Shown here one piece after another: positions 32,779 through 42,422 of a stretch of 64,000 nucleotides of DNA. Source of the DNA: G963692885 sp964658655 (GTDB lineage Bacteria; Acidobacteriota; Terriglobia; Terriglobales; Acidobacteriaceae). The translations under genes were made by a program, and so were the position numbers. The stretch spans positions 1-64,000 of the forward strand of contig CAZZZL010000011.1 of assembly GCA_964658655.1 (NCBI GenBank). The letters run 5' to 3'. The stretch's first letter is position 1; every line of letters starts with the position of its first letter. Under the pieces are notes generated by a model. The model searched no databases and was not told where the DNA came from. It saw only the letters and a list, made by a program, of their open reading frames with translations.

Positions 32779-34593
32779 CTATTGCAGGCTCAGTTCGATC
32801 TGCTTCGTTTCCGGATTGATGCTGGCCAGCTTGAAGCTGCGCACCTGCCCGCTAGCCACCGATTGCGAGCTGGTCGCTGCCGGTGCATTGCCTTTCCATC
32901 GCGCTTTCAGCATGGAACTAAGCGCCGAAAGGTCGGGCTTGTCGGAAGCGGCACTCGACCCGTCACCGCCTGTCGCCGCCGGCAGCTTGCATGTCCCGAA
33001 GATACCTTCGCCGAGCTCAACTCGGGCCACATCATTCTTGATATCCACGATGCGCGCAGTGACCACGTCGCCGACCTTGCGCTCGGCCATGTATTCATCG
33101 AGACTGGTCGGAATCAGCCGCTTCATGCTCAGGCGGAACTGGCGCTTTTCGCGGTCAATTTCGATGACCTGCGTTTGTACGACCTGGCCAACGCGCAGGA
33201 CATCCTGCGGGTGCTCGATGCGCTTCTCTGCGCTGATCTCGCTAACGTGCACCATGCCTTCGACGCCCTCTGCAATCTGGACGAATGCGCCGAACTTGGT
33301 GAAGCTGGTCACCGGACCATCAACCACTGAACCTACGTGATATTTATCAAGGACTTCAACCCACGGATCGCCGGCGGTCTGCTTGATGCCGAGGGACATC
33401 CGGCGCTCCGGCACCTGGATGCCCAGGATGACAGCTTCCACGCGCTCCCCCGGTTTCAGCATGTCCGAAGCCTTGCGGACTTTTCTTGCCCAGGACATTT
33501 CGGAGAGGTGCACCATGCCCTCGATGCCCGGTTCGAGCTCGACAAAGGCGCCGAAATCCGCGACGCGGGTAATGGTTCCGTGCACCCGATCGCCGACTTT
33601 GTAGCGCTCAGCCGCGCTATCCCATGGCTGCGGCAGCAGCTGCTTCATGCCGACAGAAAGGCGACGCTTTTCCGCATCGATCTTGAGGATCCGGACCTCG
33701 ACCTGCTGACCCACCTCGACCACATCCGAAGGCTTGCTGACACGCGTCCAGGCCATGTCGCCAATGTGCAGCAGGGCGTCGATGCCGCCGATGTCGACGA
33801 AAGCGCCATACTCCGCCAGGCTTCGGACGGTCGCAGTTACAGTGTCGCCTTCCTTAATTTCCGAGTATCTCTGCTCCCGCGTGGCCTGCTGCTCCAGTTC
33901 GAGCACAGCGCGGCGATCTACCACTACGTCCTCATCGGCCACGTCGAGCTTCAAAATGCGGCAACGAATCTCCTGGCCGACCAGCTTCTCGAGTTCTGCT
34001 GCGTCCCGTGTACCGCTGCGTGACGCCGGCATAAACGCGCGTATGCCCACATCGACTGACGCGCCGCCCTTGATGGTGGCGGTGACGGTCCCCATGATGA
34101 TGGACTGGTCTGCAAATGCAGCTTCGAAGGCGCTCCAGTCTTTCGGCGTTTCAATCTTCTGCAATACAACGTCGTAATATCCTTCAGGATTGCGGCCTTT
34201 GACCGAAACCAGCATCCTGTCGGCCGCCTTGACAGTCGCGGCTGCGGTGCCAAGTGCTGTCAGCGGCAGAATGCCTTCTGTCTTGAAGCCGATATCGAGC
34301 AGTACCGCGTCTGCCGTCACCGTGACAACAGTGGCGTTGATTTGCGAGCTTCCGCCCTGGCCCTTCGATCCGCCCTGCTGGCCGCTTCTACCTTCACCGC
34401 CACGCTTGGAATGGCTCTTCTCAAAGTCCTTGAGGATCTGGCTGAAGTCTTCTGACTCTTCTGCTTCGGGCAGCAGCGCAGGTCCGCTAGCGGGTACGGC
34501 AGCAACCTCCTCGCGGGTCGAAGTTTCTGGGCTCAGGGTGGAAGTGGAATCGGCGGGGTTGGCAACTTCTGAAATGGGATTTTCTATGGACAT
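32779..34593 (-). CDS. rpsA: 30S ribosomal protein S1
   Basis: 604 residues from ATG 34593. An acidic Ser/Glu-rich N-terminus with a Gly/Gln/Lys-rich patch is followed by six S1 (OB-fold) repeats; the third, fourth and fifth carry the clear GAFVDIGGIDALLH, GAFVELEPGIEGMVHLSEM and GAFVQIAEGVEGMVHVSEI cores. It unwinds and loads mRNA on the 30S subunit. No Shine-Dalgarno sequence is seen before the ATG (GAGCCTCCC instead), as in some other rpsA genes. The usual partner cmk is not adjacent. The divergent neighbour is xdhC-like. Confidence 0.95.
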   Translation of the reverse strand: MSIENPISEVANPADSTSTLSPETSTREEVAAVPASGPALLPEAEESEDFSQILKDFEKSHSKRGGEGRSGQQGGSKGQGGSSQINATVVTVTADAVLLDIGFKTEGILPLTALGTAAATVKAADRMLVSVKGRNPEGYYDVVLQKIETPKDWSAFEAAFADQSIIMGTVTATIKGGASVDVGIRAFMPASRSGTRDAAELEKLVGQEIRCRILKLDVADEDVVVDRRAVLELEQQATREQRYSEIKEGDTVTATVRSLAEYGAFVDIGGIDALLHIGDMAWTRVSKPSDVVEVGQQVEVRILKIDAEKRRLSVGMKQLLPQPWDSAAERYKVGDRVHGTITRVADFGAFVELEPGIEGMVHLSEMSWARKVRKASDMLKPGERVEAVILGIQVPERRMSLGIKQTAGDPWVEVLDKYHVGSVVDGPVTSFTKFGAFVQIAEGVEGMVHVSEISAEKRIEHPQDVLRVGQVVQTQVIEIDREKRQFRLSMKRLIPTSLDEYMAERKVGDVVTARIVDIKNDVARVELGEGIFGTCKLPAATGGDGSSAASDKPDLSALSSMLKARWKGNAPAATSSQSVASGQVRSFKLASINPETKQIELSLQ

Positions 34594-34833
34594 GGGAGGC
34601 TCAAAACTATTCTGGCACACTCCGGGCATGGGAGTTGGAGCGTGGCGCTCGTCTCGTTTAATCGGAGTGTGCCGTCGAGCTGTCCCGGCTGGATCGCGGA
34701 GACATGGAGTTCATTGCAGCGCTCCGAGCGAACCTGCCGAGTTGGCATGACTGGAATGGGCGAGTTTGACTGTGGCACAGGACTGTATTCCGGCATCGAA
34801 TCGGTTTACGCTCGTTGGCAAGGAGTTTCAGGA

Positions 34834-35895
34834 TTGTCGGATTTTGATAAGGTGCTTGCGGCATGGCAGGCTGCAACAGCGGCTGATGAGGATTATGTGC
34901 TGGCGTCCATTGTGGCGGTGGAGGGCTCGTCGTATCGCAAGCCTGGCGCGCGCATGATCCTGACGCGCAGCGGCCGCAGGGCGGGGACCATCAGCGGCGG
35001 TTGCCTGGAGGCCGAGGTCACCAAACAGGCCTGGTGGCTGACGGAAAATGGGCCAATTTTGAAGGCCTACTCCACTTCCTTCGAGATGGATGATGCCATC
35101 GACGGTACGGTACCGTACGGCTTGGGTTGCGGCGGGACTGTGCACCTGCTGCTGGAGCGCCGCGCGACGGCCGATCCGTTTCTCAGGAGACTCCACCAGG
35201 CTTTTATCGAGCGCACGCCACTTGCCTGCAGTCTTGTGCTCACGGGACCCGGTGCAGGTGAGCGTGGATTCATCGATAGCGGCCTGTCGACGCTGCGTGA
35301 TCTCGCGGCAGAAGCGCTGAACAGCGGGCTATCCACAACGGCATCTATCCACCTTCACGCAAACCCGGCGAATGTCTTTGCGGAGTTCATCCCGGCGCGC
35401 TGCGGCCTGTTCATATTCGGTGCGGGCGATGACGCGCAGCCGCTGGTACGCCAGGCGAATACGATGGGCTGGCAGGTCACCGTCGCGGACGGCCGATCCC
35501 ACCTTGCCACTGCTGGTCGCTTTCCAGAGGCAGACCACGTAGTGGTACTGATTGATTCTGACGTTTCCTTATTGAGGCTGAGGGAAACGGATGCAGCCGT
35601 CGTGATGACACACAGCTTTGAACAGGATAAAAAAATTCTGGTGCAGTTGCTGCAGAGGGAACTGCTGTACCGGGGAGCGCTTGGGCCGCGTTATCGCACT
35701 GCTGACCTGCTGAAATATGCTGTCGGCCAGGTCGGCGGTACAACTACCGGGTGGATGCAAAAACTGCACGCGCCGGTCGGGCTGGACCTGGGGGGAGACG
35801 GCCCGGCAAGCATCGCGCTGTCGATCGTGGCGGACATCCAGGCAACTCTCCGGCAAAGGCCGGTCGTCCGGCAGCCGCAACTGCGCAATGCCTGA
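34834..35895 (+). CDS. XdhC/CoxI family molybdoenzyme maturation factor
   Basis: 353 residues from TTG 34834, preferred because AAGGAG lies at the ideal spacing (8 nt) and LSDFDKVLAAWQAA then begins the fold; longer in-frame starts near 34642 add sequence without family character. Conserved blocks: VEGSSYRKPGARM, TISGGCLEAEV, VPYGLGCGGTVHLLLE, and the C-terminal Rossmann domain LFIFGAGDDAQPLVRQANTMGWQVTVADGRS. XdhC proteins bind the Mo cofactor and help its sulfuration before insertion. No xanthine or CO dehydrogenase subunit genes are in the window. Confidence 0.85.
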   Translation: MSDFDKVLAAWQAATAADEDYVLASIVAVEGSSYRKPGARMILTRSGRRAGTISGGCLEAEVTKQAWWLTENGPILKAYSTSFEMDDAIDGTVPYGLGCGGTVHLLLERRATADPFLRRLHQAFIERTPLACSLVLTGPGAGERGFIDSGLSTLRDLAAEALNSGLSTTASIHLHANPANVFAEFIPARCGLFIFGAGDDAQPLVRQANTMGWQVTVADGRSHLATAGRFPEADHVVVLIDSDVSLLRLRETDAAVVMTHSFEQDKKILVQLLQRELLYRGALGPRYRTADLLKYAVGQVGGTTTGWMQKLHAPVGLDLGGDGPASIALSIVADIQATLRQRPVVRQPQLRNA

Positions 35896-36073
35896 GCAGT
35901 CCAGACCAATTTGGAACAGCCGTCGTTTTATTTTGAAAAACAGCAATTTGCCGCTGGCATTCTGCGGTGCCGTTGGATGAGGATGATCGCAGTCCTGATG
36001 TTCGGGTGACCAGCGGATAGCGACGATGTCGCCAACTCTGTTGCGTATGCCGGCGCGGGGTGAAGGCGGCGCA

Positions 36074-37225
36074 ATGATCTTCCATGTACTTCCCGAAGTT
36101 GAGCCGTTTTCTGAACAGAATGGCGGCTCGTTATCGCGCTGGGCTGCCAACATCCTGCGCGACGATACGGCCCAGATCGTCTGCCCTTCCTCCGACGGTA
36201 CGTGGAACTTCCGGGCTGATCGGATTCATAGAAATCGCGGTATGCAACTGTATGGCGTGGCATTGAAAAAACGCGAGTTTCGCCTGCGCACGGCGCTACG
36301 TGTTCCCATCATGCAGTGGTTACTGCGGGGCCTGGCCAACCGGCTGACAGAGGAAGATGTGCTGTACATTCACAATCGCCCTGAGTATCTGCTGGCCCTG
36401 GGCAGATATGCCCATAAGCGGGCCCGCTTCAAGGTAGTCCTGCACATGCACAACGATCACCTGAGAAACCTGAATCCGAACGAAAGCGCGACGCTGCGAC
36501 CAGATCTCACAGTATTCAACAGCCGTTTTCTCGAAGGTCTCGGGCGCTGCCTGGTGCCGCATATCGGGCGCACTGCCGTCATGTACAACGGCGCGGATGA
36601 GCATAGCTTTCATCCTGCGGCTGCCACAGTTGTTCCGATCACACCGACTGTACTGTTTGTGGGCCGGCTGGTGCCGGAAAAGGGTGTGCATGTACTACTT
36701 GAGGCCATGCGACTCCTGTCCCAGCAGGGCGTGCGCCTGCAGGCAAAGATTATAGGGAGTGCAGGGTTTGGCGAGGGTCGCTCGTCGCCATACGCAGATG
36801 CAGTGCGCAGAAGCTGTCCGGACAACACGACCTTTATTCCGCACATGGCCGGCGACCGCCTGGCAGAACAATTTCGCGGGGCATCCATCTTCTGCTGTCC
36901 CTCCACCTGGGAAGAACCCTTCGGCATGGTGAATGTGGAAGCGATGGCTTCGGGGCTTCCCGTCGTAGCCTCGGCGGTCGGCGGCATTCCTGAAATCTTT
37001 ACGCGGGGTGGAGGATTGCTGGTTCGAAGGAATTCTGCCGTTGAGCTGGCGACCGCTCTCCGGTCGCTTGCAGAAAACGAGCCGGAACGTGCCAGGCTGG
37101 GAGCGCAGGCCTACTGCATTTTCCAGCAGCGCTTTCGCTGGAGCGTTCTCTACCAGGAATATCTCGGCCTGATGCATTCCCTGCAGACCATCAGCATGTA
37201 CCAAGCGTCGGCGGTCGCGAGCTGA
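36074..37225 (+). CDS. Glycosyltransferase family 4
   Basis: 383 residues from ATG 36074 (MIFHVLPEVEPFSEQNGGSL); an ATG at 36026 adds 16 residues. GT-B fold. The first domain carries YIHNRPEYLLALGRYA and LHMHNDHLR. The donor-binding second domain carries VLFVGRLVPEKGVHVLLEAM, CPSTWEEPFGMVNVEAMASGLPVVASAVGGIPEIF, with the catalytic E-x7-E pattern (EEPFGMVNVE). It would transfer a sugar from a nucleotide donor in cell-wall or exopolysaccharide synthesis. It lies 178 bp after the xdhC-like gene and tail to tail with kdpD. Confidence 0.88.
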   Translation: MIFHVLPEVEPFSEQNGGSLSRWAANILRDDTAQIVCPSSDGTWNFRADRIHRNRGMQLYGVALKKREFRLRTALRVPIMQWLLRGLANRLTEEDVLYIHNRPEYLLALGRYAHKRARFKVVLHMHNDHLRNLNPNESATLRPDLTVFNSRFLEGLGRCLVPHIGRTAVMYNGADEHSFHPAAATVVPITPTVLFVGRLVPEKGVHVLLEAMRLLSQQGVRLQAKIIGSAGFGEGRSSPYADAVRRSCPDNTTFIPHMAGDRLAEQFRGASIFCCPSTWEEPFGMVNVEAMASGLPVVASAVGGIPEIFTRGGGLLVRRNSAVELATALRSLAENEPERARLGAQAYCIFQQRFRWSVLYQEYLGLMHSLQTISMYQASAVAS

Positions 37226-37226
37226 T

Positions 37227-38405
37227 CTATTTTTCGCGGCGATGCCTGTTCATTGGCACCACGTGAACGGTCACATCCCGCACTTCGGAAAGAAAGCGAT
37301 TGATCACCGAACCCCGAAGGAGGATATCCCAGCGTGACCGCGCCGACTGACCGAACACGACGTGGGACAGGTTCTCCTGCTTGGCAAAGTCGATCAGTGC
37401 GTTCGAGACATTCTTGCTCTTCAGCACGACTATTTTCGCGCCAAGTTCGCGGCCGGCGCGCTGATACTCTTCCATGCGATGCGCCGCTTCCTGGTCGCTA
37501 TGGCGAGCGTCAAAATCGGGTGATTCAACCCGGACAACATACCAATCGCTCGAGAGCCTTCCCGCCAGGCGTGCACCGAGGCGCAGCAGACGATCAGCCC
37601 CAGGCCGGGGGGTCAGGCAGACCATCACCTTCTCCGGCATCGGCGCCTGTTCCAGGCCCTGGTTGCGCCGATATTCGGCAGCGCGCGTGCCGACTTCCTC
37701 TGCCGTCGTTCGCAGGGCAAGCTCGCGCAGCATGTTCAGGTTGCCCTTCCGGAAGAAATTCGACAGCGCCTGCTCCACTTTTTCCGGCGCGTAGATCTTA
37801 CCCTGGCGCAGCCGCAGGCGCAGCTCTTCAACCGTGATATCGACGTTCACGACTTCGTCCGCGCGCTTGAGAATACTGTCCGGGACAGTCTCGCGGATCT
37901 GCGTGTTCGCCGACCGGGCGACCGCGTCATTCAGCGTCTCGATATGCTGAATATTGACGGCAGTCATCACGTTAATGCCGGCGTCCAGCAGTTCCAGCAC
38001 GTCTTCGTAACGTTTGCGATTACGTGATCCCGGGACATTGGTATGCGCCAGCTCATCGACGATGCAGGTATGCGGATGCCTCGCGAGAATGGCGTCAAGA
38101 TCCATCTCGTGCAACTTGACCGAGCGGTACGCAATCTCTTTCTGCGGGATGATCTCGATGTTCTGAATCATTGCCTGCGTATCTGCGCGGCCATGCGTTT
38201 CGATCAGGCCGATGACGACATCGATGCCCTGCTTGGTGAGCAGGTGCGCGTCTTCGAGCATCTGGTAGGTTTTCCCTACGCCAGGTGCCGCACCGATGTA
38301 GACGCGGAGCTTCGCCGGTTCACGCGTGATCAGTGGCGCCACTTCCTGCAGGTTGCGTGGCTCAGTGTCGGGAATCTTCAGTTCGGTCGGCTTGATCGGC
38401 TCCAT
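37227..38405 (-). CDS. KdpD N-terminal sensor (KdpD and UspA domains, no kinase)
   Basis: 392 residues, covering only the cytoplasmic N-terminal half of KdpD. The KdpD domain has a Walker A loop GAAPGVGKT (38-46), the HGRADTQ segment, DELAHTNVPGSRNRKRYEDVLELLDAGINV, and a following UspA-type domain (about 250-385) with VFGQSARSRWDILLRGSVINRFL. The four membrane helices, HisKA and HATPase of full KdpD are absent. Its ATG overlaps by one base (TGATG) the stop of the kinase gene at 38405, so both are translated together. No kdpFABC or kdpE lies in the window. It may sense K+ or osmotic state and act on that kinase. Confidence 0.88.
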   Translation of the reverse strand: MEPIKPTELKIPDTEPRNLQEVAPLITREPAKLRVYIGAAPGVGKTYQMLEDAHLLTKQGIDVVIGLIETHGRADTQAMIQNIEIIPQKEIAYRSVKLHEMDLDAILARHPHTCIVDELAHTNVPGSRNRKRYEDVLELLDAGINVMTAVNIQHIETLNDAVARSANTQIRETVPDSILKRADEVVNVDITVEELRLRLRQGKIYAPEKVEQALSNFFRKGNLNMLRELALRTTAEEVGTRAAEYRRNQGLEQAPMPEKVMVCLTPRPGADRLLRLGARLAGRLSSDWYVVRVESPDFDARHSDQEAAHRMEEYQRAGRELGAKIVVLKSKNVSNALIDFAKQENLSHVVFGQSARSRWDILLRGSVINRFLSEVRDVTVHVVPMNRHRREK

Positions 38406-39913
38406 CAGCCCACCTCGACGATGTGGCGGCTCATGGCTGGTACGCCAGACGGCAAAATGAAGGAAACGGTCGTGCCCTGGCCCAATTTGCTTTCAATCAG
38501 CACCTGGCCGCTTTGTAATTCGATCAGCCGGCGCACCAGTGCAAGTCCTAGACCGGTGCCGCCGATGCCGCCATCGCTGGTTGCCTGCCCGGATCCTTCG
38601 ACGAATCGTCCAAAAATGCGCGGCAGGCGACTGGCCTCGATACCGCGGCCGGTGTCGCGTACAAAGAACTGCACGCGGTCGGCAGTCTCCTCTGCTTCGA
38701 GCGTGATCGAGCCGCCGGCAGGGGTGTAACGCAGTGCATTCACGATCAGGTTGTCCATCACACTGCGCATGGCGCGTCGATCTGCCAGGACAGGCGACAG
38801 GTCCGCAAAAGCCTTGATCTGAATCTCAACCTGCTGTTTGCGTGCTTCATCCCGATGGCGGTTGCTGGCGTCCTGCAGAAGGTCGATCGGGCGCAGCCGT
38901 TCAAGCCGAAGATCGCGCCGGCCGCTGTCGATCTCTGCCACGTCAATCAGGTCGGCCATCAGATCGTTCAGGCTTTCGACCGACTGCTGTACCCCTTCGA
39001 GCAGGTCGGTCTGCAGAGGGCGGAGCTCGCCGGCAAAGCCACGCAACATCGCATACAGGCCGAGCCTCGCCGATTCGAGCGGGTCGCGCAACTTCTCCGA
39101 CGCAACAGAGATGAACCGGCTTTTGAAGCGGTCCAGGTCCTGCAATTCCGTCATATCTTCAAGCACACTCACGGCGCCAAGTAATTTGCCGTCGGCATCG
39201 CGCATGGGCGTCGTGCGCAGACGGTATGACTTGTCGGCATTGCCGATGCGCATCGGGAGAACGGCATTCTCGCCTTCGGTCGTTCCTGAGGAAAAGACCG
39301 GGCGCTGCATGGAGACGGCATTGCGCACCGCTTCGAGAATCCGTTCGCCGCCCGGGGTATTGGTCAGTGCCATGCGGTCGCCTGCTGCTTCACCCAGAAT
39401 GCTGTCGGCGGCATGGTTCAGCTTCAGAACATGGCCGCGCGCATCGGTGACAATGATGGGCTCGAAGATGGATTGAACAATGGCATCGGAAAGCTGTAAC
39501 TCCATCTGCCGGCGGCCCTGCTCAGTCTCGCGCAGATCGCGCAGACGGACTGCCATGCGGTTCACCTCGGTCGCGATTGTGCCGAGTTCGTCGCGATGGC
39601 TCCACTCAATACGCTGATCGAGATTTCCCTGGGCAATGGAACGCGCGGCGGCTGCAGCTGCACGCAATGGCTGGAGCACCAGGAAGGCTGTGGCCAGGGC
39701 GACGAAGAAGGCAATGAAAACGATGATGGATGCCGCGACGCGCACGTGATGCGCCAGTACATCGCGTGTCGCAATGGCCGCCTCGCGTGTCAGATGACCG
39801 TGGTCGAGCGCAACAGAGTGGCTGAGGGCAGCGCCCGCAAAGATACCCGCTCCTGCCGTCAGGGCGAGGAGGAGGGTGAGGCCGAAGATCAAGCGACGGG
39901 GCAGACTCAGCAT
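38405..39913 (-). CDS. HAMP-PAS histidine-kinase-like protein without phosphoacceptor His
   Basis: 502 residues. Two membrane helices (about 7-29 and 60-80), HAMP (80-132), PAS (140-260), a HisKA-type hairpin, and HATPase (about 370-495) with intact N box NLIVNALRYTP, G1 DTGRGIE and G2 GGTGLGLALVRRLIE. In the H box, where SHELRTPL is expected, the sequence reads S272-E-K-L-R-D-P-L279, so the phosphoacceptor His is replaced by Glu. ATP binding should remain but normal autophosphorylation should not. It is coupled to the kdpD N-terminal gene, so it probably forms a split KdpD system. The start is ATG 39913. Confidence 0.85.
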   Translation of the reverse strand: MLSLPRRLIFGLTLLLALTAGAGIFAGAALSHSVALDHGHLTREAAIATRDVLAHHVRVAASIIVFIAFFVALATAFLVLQPLRAAAAAARSIAQGNLDQRIEWSHRDELGTIATEVNRMAVRLRDLRETEQGRRQMELQLSDAIVQSIFEPIIVTDARGHVLKLNHAADSILGEAAGDRMALTNTPGGERILEAVRNAVSMQRPVFSSGTTEGENAVLPMRIGNADKSYRLRTTPMRDADGKLLGAVSVLEDMTELQDLDRFKSRFISVASEKLRDPLESARLGLYAMLRGFAGELRPLQTDLLEGVQQSVESLNDLMADLIDVAEIDSGRRDLRLERLRPIDLLQDASNRHRDEARKQQVEIQIKAFADLSPVLADRRAMRSVMDNLIVNALRYTPAGGSITLEAEETADRVQFFVRDTGRGIEASRLPRIFGRFVEGSGQATSDGGIGGTGLGLALVRRLIELQSGQVLIESKLGQGTTVSFILPSGVPAMSRHIVEVG

Positions 39914-39991
39914 AAGACCGTGTGTTTCCAGTCTAAGGGATAGCGCCGCTGTGAGAAGAAAAGAAGCGCAGCGACAGGGTCCCGCTGCAGC

Positions 39992-42295
39992 CTAGTGCGC
40001 CATAGGCATCTTCATCGTGGACGCAGCACGCGTATCGAATGTCATGGTTTTCAGGTGGACGGGCACCAATGCTGCATCACCCTCGCGCAGGCGCAATCTT
40101 TGATTGACCGCAACGTCCCTGAACACCTGCGCGGCCCCGCTCGGCCAGCGCACCGCAATGCTTTTAACGCTGGCGGCCTGGCCGACACCGATATGCTGCC
40201 GCAGCGGATTGCCACCAAAACTGGACCCGTAGCCGACTGTCCGGTAGATGGTGCGTTCGTGTCCAGCATCGACAACCGTTACGGCAAGGGTCGCACCAAT
40301 TGCGGCCCGGTTGCTCTTCGTTCCTTCCAGTTCGAGCGACACCCAATGGTTTTTGCAGCCAGGATTCTTGTAAAGCACGCTCTGATACAGATCGCCGGGA
40401 AAGGCTCCGCCCATCTCTTCGAACACATCTTCGCAGCCGTTGTTCTCTATGTCGCCGAACGCAATCGCATGACCCTTCTGCAGGTGGCCGAAGCCGCCTG
40501 TAGTTGTGATGTCCTGAAAATTCGCGCCGCCGGCATTACGAAACATGCGATTGGGAAGCAACGCTTCGTAGCTCGATTCGCCAGTGCCGAGATAGACATC
40601 AAGCCAGCCATCGTTGTCGAGGTCGCCGAAATTTGCACCCATCACCATGATGGCGCGATCGAGATGCGTCTGTTTCGCGACATCGGTAAAAGTGCCGTCA
40701 TGATTATTGTGGTAAAGTCGCGGCGTCTCCGCATGGAAGGGCTGGTTGAGTTCGAACGCGCCAACATCCTGCATGGAGTGCGTCGAATAGCCGGCAGAAA
40801 AGATATCGGGCCAGCCATCGTTGTCGTAATCAAAGAACCAGGTCGCAAAGCTGTTCGACTGCTGCGCGACGCCGGCTTGTTGCGCCACATCTGTGAACTT
40901 CCACACGCCATTGCCGGATTTGTCCGGGCCATCATTGCGCAGCAGGTGATTGTGGCCGTACATCACGGAGACATAAAGATCCGGCCGTCCATCCTTGTTA
41001 AAGTCGCCCCACGCTACACCCTTCACAAAACCGAGATTGCTGATGCCACTCGCGCCCGCCACTTCCGTAAATGTCCCGTTGCCGTTGTTATGGAAGAGCT
41101 GGGAAGGATGCGGATCGTCAGAAGTCGACTCATGCCCGACGAACAGGTCGAGGAATCCGTCGTTGTCGTAATCAGCCCACGCAGCCGTCTGTGTCGGATG
41201 CAGTGACAGCAGTCCCGCTGCTTCGGTCACATCGTCAAATGTGCCATTGCCGTTGTTCTTGAGCAGGGAAATGGGATAGGCCCCGTACTTGCCCCACCAG
41301 CCGCCGCGCAGCACCAGCACATCGGGATGGCTGTCGTTGTTATAGTCGGTGACGACAAGATTCAGGCCGCCGGTCTCGCCGGTGAGTCCTGCTTCGCGCG
41401 TCCGATCGGTGAAAGTACCGTCGCCGTTGTTGTGAAAGAAATGCAGCTGGTCGTTCGGGCCTGACGACGAGACCATTACATCGAGCAGTCCGTCGCCATC
41501 GAAATCCTCGAGGATTGCGCCGCCGGAGTGGCCGGTGACGGCGAGGCCGGCGGCCGGTGCGACATCGAGAAAGTCGCCGAGATCAGCCTCGGAGCGGAAC
41601 AAGTCTTCTTTCACCAGCCATTGCTTCGGCACGTCCTGCGGATAACGTCCAAGCTGCATGTAGGCGACATTCAAAAGCCAACGCGCCTCGAAGTCTTTCG
41701 GGTTCATATCGAGCAGAATGGAAAATTCACGTACAGCCCCTTCAGCCCCTCGTTGCAACTGGTGGATGCCCGATCCGTGGATTGGAAAGATGCACGACTT
41801 CTGGCCATGCATGGCAGCGCAGTTTTCCTGCTCGCCGAGTCGCAGATAGCTCATGGCGAGTGCCAGGTGGACCTTTGTGTCGAATGGCGGCGCGTTGATG
41901 GCGTCCTTCAATTCAGGATTGCCCAGCATCGCTTCAAGGGTGGCGACTGCCCCGGCACTGTCGCCTGCGCGCAATTGCTGCTCGGCCATCTGCTCGCCCA
42001 CCAGCACCTGGTCGACTGGCCTCAACCTGCGCGTTGCGAGAAGCTGCCTGTAGTAGGCAGCCTGCTGATCGGCCTTGTTCGGATCGATGCGCCAGTCCGT
42101 TTTCGCAAAGGTCTCAGCCAGCAGCGCAGCCATCTTTTTGGTGCCGGCAGACTGGTAGAACGGTCCGGGTGTGGCCTGCGCATCTATACGCGCGCTGAAA
42201 AGCAGCAGCATAAAACCGCACCAGCCTGCAATCATCAGTCGTGATCGCCGGCAATGCCGCTCTCGTGTTGCTCCGCGCTCGAAAAAACAGTCCAT
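39992..42295 (-). CDS. CRTAC1-type protein: TPR, FG-GAP/VCBS repeats and ASPIC/UnbV domain
   Basis: 767 residues; the N-terminal hydrophobic segment MIAGWCGFMLLLFSARIDAQA acts as export signal, preceded by a basic stretch (or the start is ATG 42235). Next comes a TPR-like helical part (about 75-215), then at least six FG-GAP/VCBS calcium-binding repeats with DxDxDGxxD motifs (DFDGDGLLDVMV, DYDNDGFLDLFV, DFNKDGRPDLYV, DYDNDGWPDIFS, DLDNDGWLDVYL), and an ASPIC/UnbV domain at the C-terminus (GTKSNRAAIGATLAVTV, PLRQHIGVG). Such proteins are secreted and of largely unknown function. They are common in Acidobacteriota. Confidence 0.85.
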   Translation of the reverse strand: MDCFFERGATRERHCRRSRLMIAGWCGFMLLLFSARIDAQATPGPFYQSAGTKKMAALLAETFAKTDWRIDPNKADQQAAYYRQLLATRRLRPVDQVLVGEQMAEQQLRAGDSAGAVATLEAMLGNPELKDAINAPPFDTKVHLALAMSYLRLGEQENCAAMHGQKSCIFPIHGSGIHQLQRGAEGAVREFSILLDMNPKDFEARWLLNVAYMQLGRYPQDVPKQWLVKEDLFRSEADLGDFLDVAPAAGLAVTGHSGGAILEDFDGDGLLDVMVSSSGPNDQLHFFHNNGDGTFTDRTREAGLTGETGGLNLVVTDYNNDSHPDVLVLRGGWWGKYGAYPISLLKNNGNGTFDDVTEAAGLLSLHPTQTAAWADYDNDGFLDLFVGHESTSDDPHPSQLFHNNGNGTFTEVAGASGISNLGFVKGVAWGDFNKDGRPDLYVSVMYGHNHLLRNDGPDKSGNGVWKFTDVAQQAGVAQQSNSFATWFFDYDNDGWPDIFSAGYSTHSMQDVGAFELNQPFHAETPRLYHNNHDGTFTDVAKQTHLDRAIMVMGANFGDLDNDGWLDVYLGTGESSYEALLPNRMFRNAGGANFQDITTTGGFGHLQKGHAIAFGDIENNGCEDVFEEMGGAFPGDLYQSVLYKNPGCKNHWVSLELEGTKSNRAAIGATLAVTVVDAGHERTIYRTVGYGSSFGGNPLRQHIGVGQAASVKSIAVRWPSGAAQVFRDVAVNQRLRLREGDAALVPVHLKTMTFDTRAASTMKMPMAH

Positions 42296-42422
42296 CAGCG
42301 AAGACTATCGGTCAATCAATGCACCTTAGGCAAGCACCATCGACAGGCCAACCAGCTCAGGTTCCGGCGTGTCCCGGCTGCGAGGCGGTGTGCTCGCAGC
42401 CGAGCAATCCTCTCCCTTGACC

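Noticed and set aside
39995..41206. 403-codon plus-strand frame opposite the CRTAC1 gene
   Set aside because: Mirror frame of DxDxDG-rich repeats; no start signal and atypical composition.
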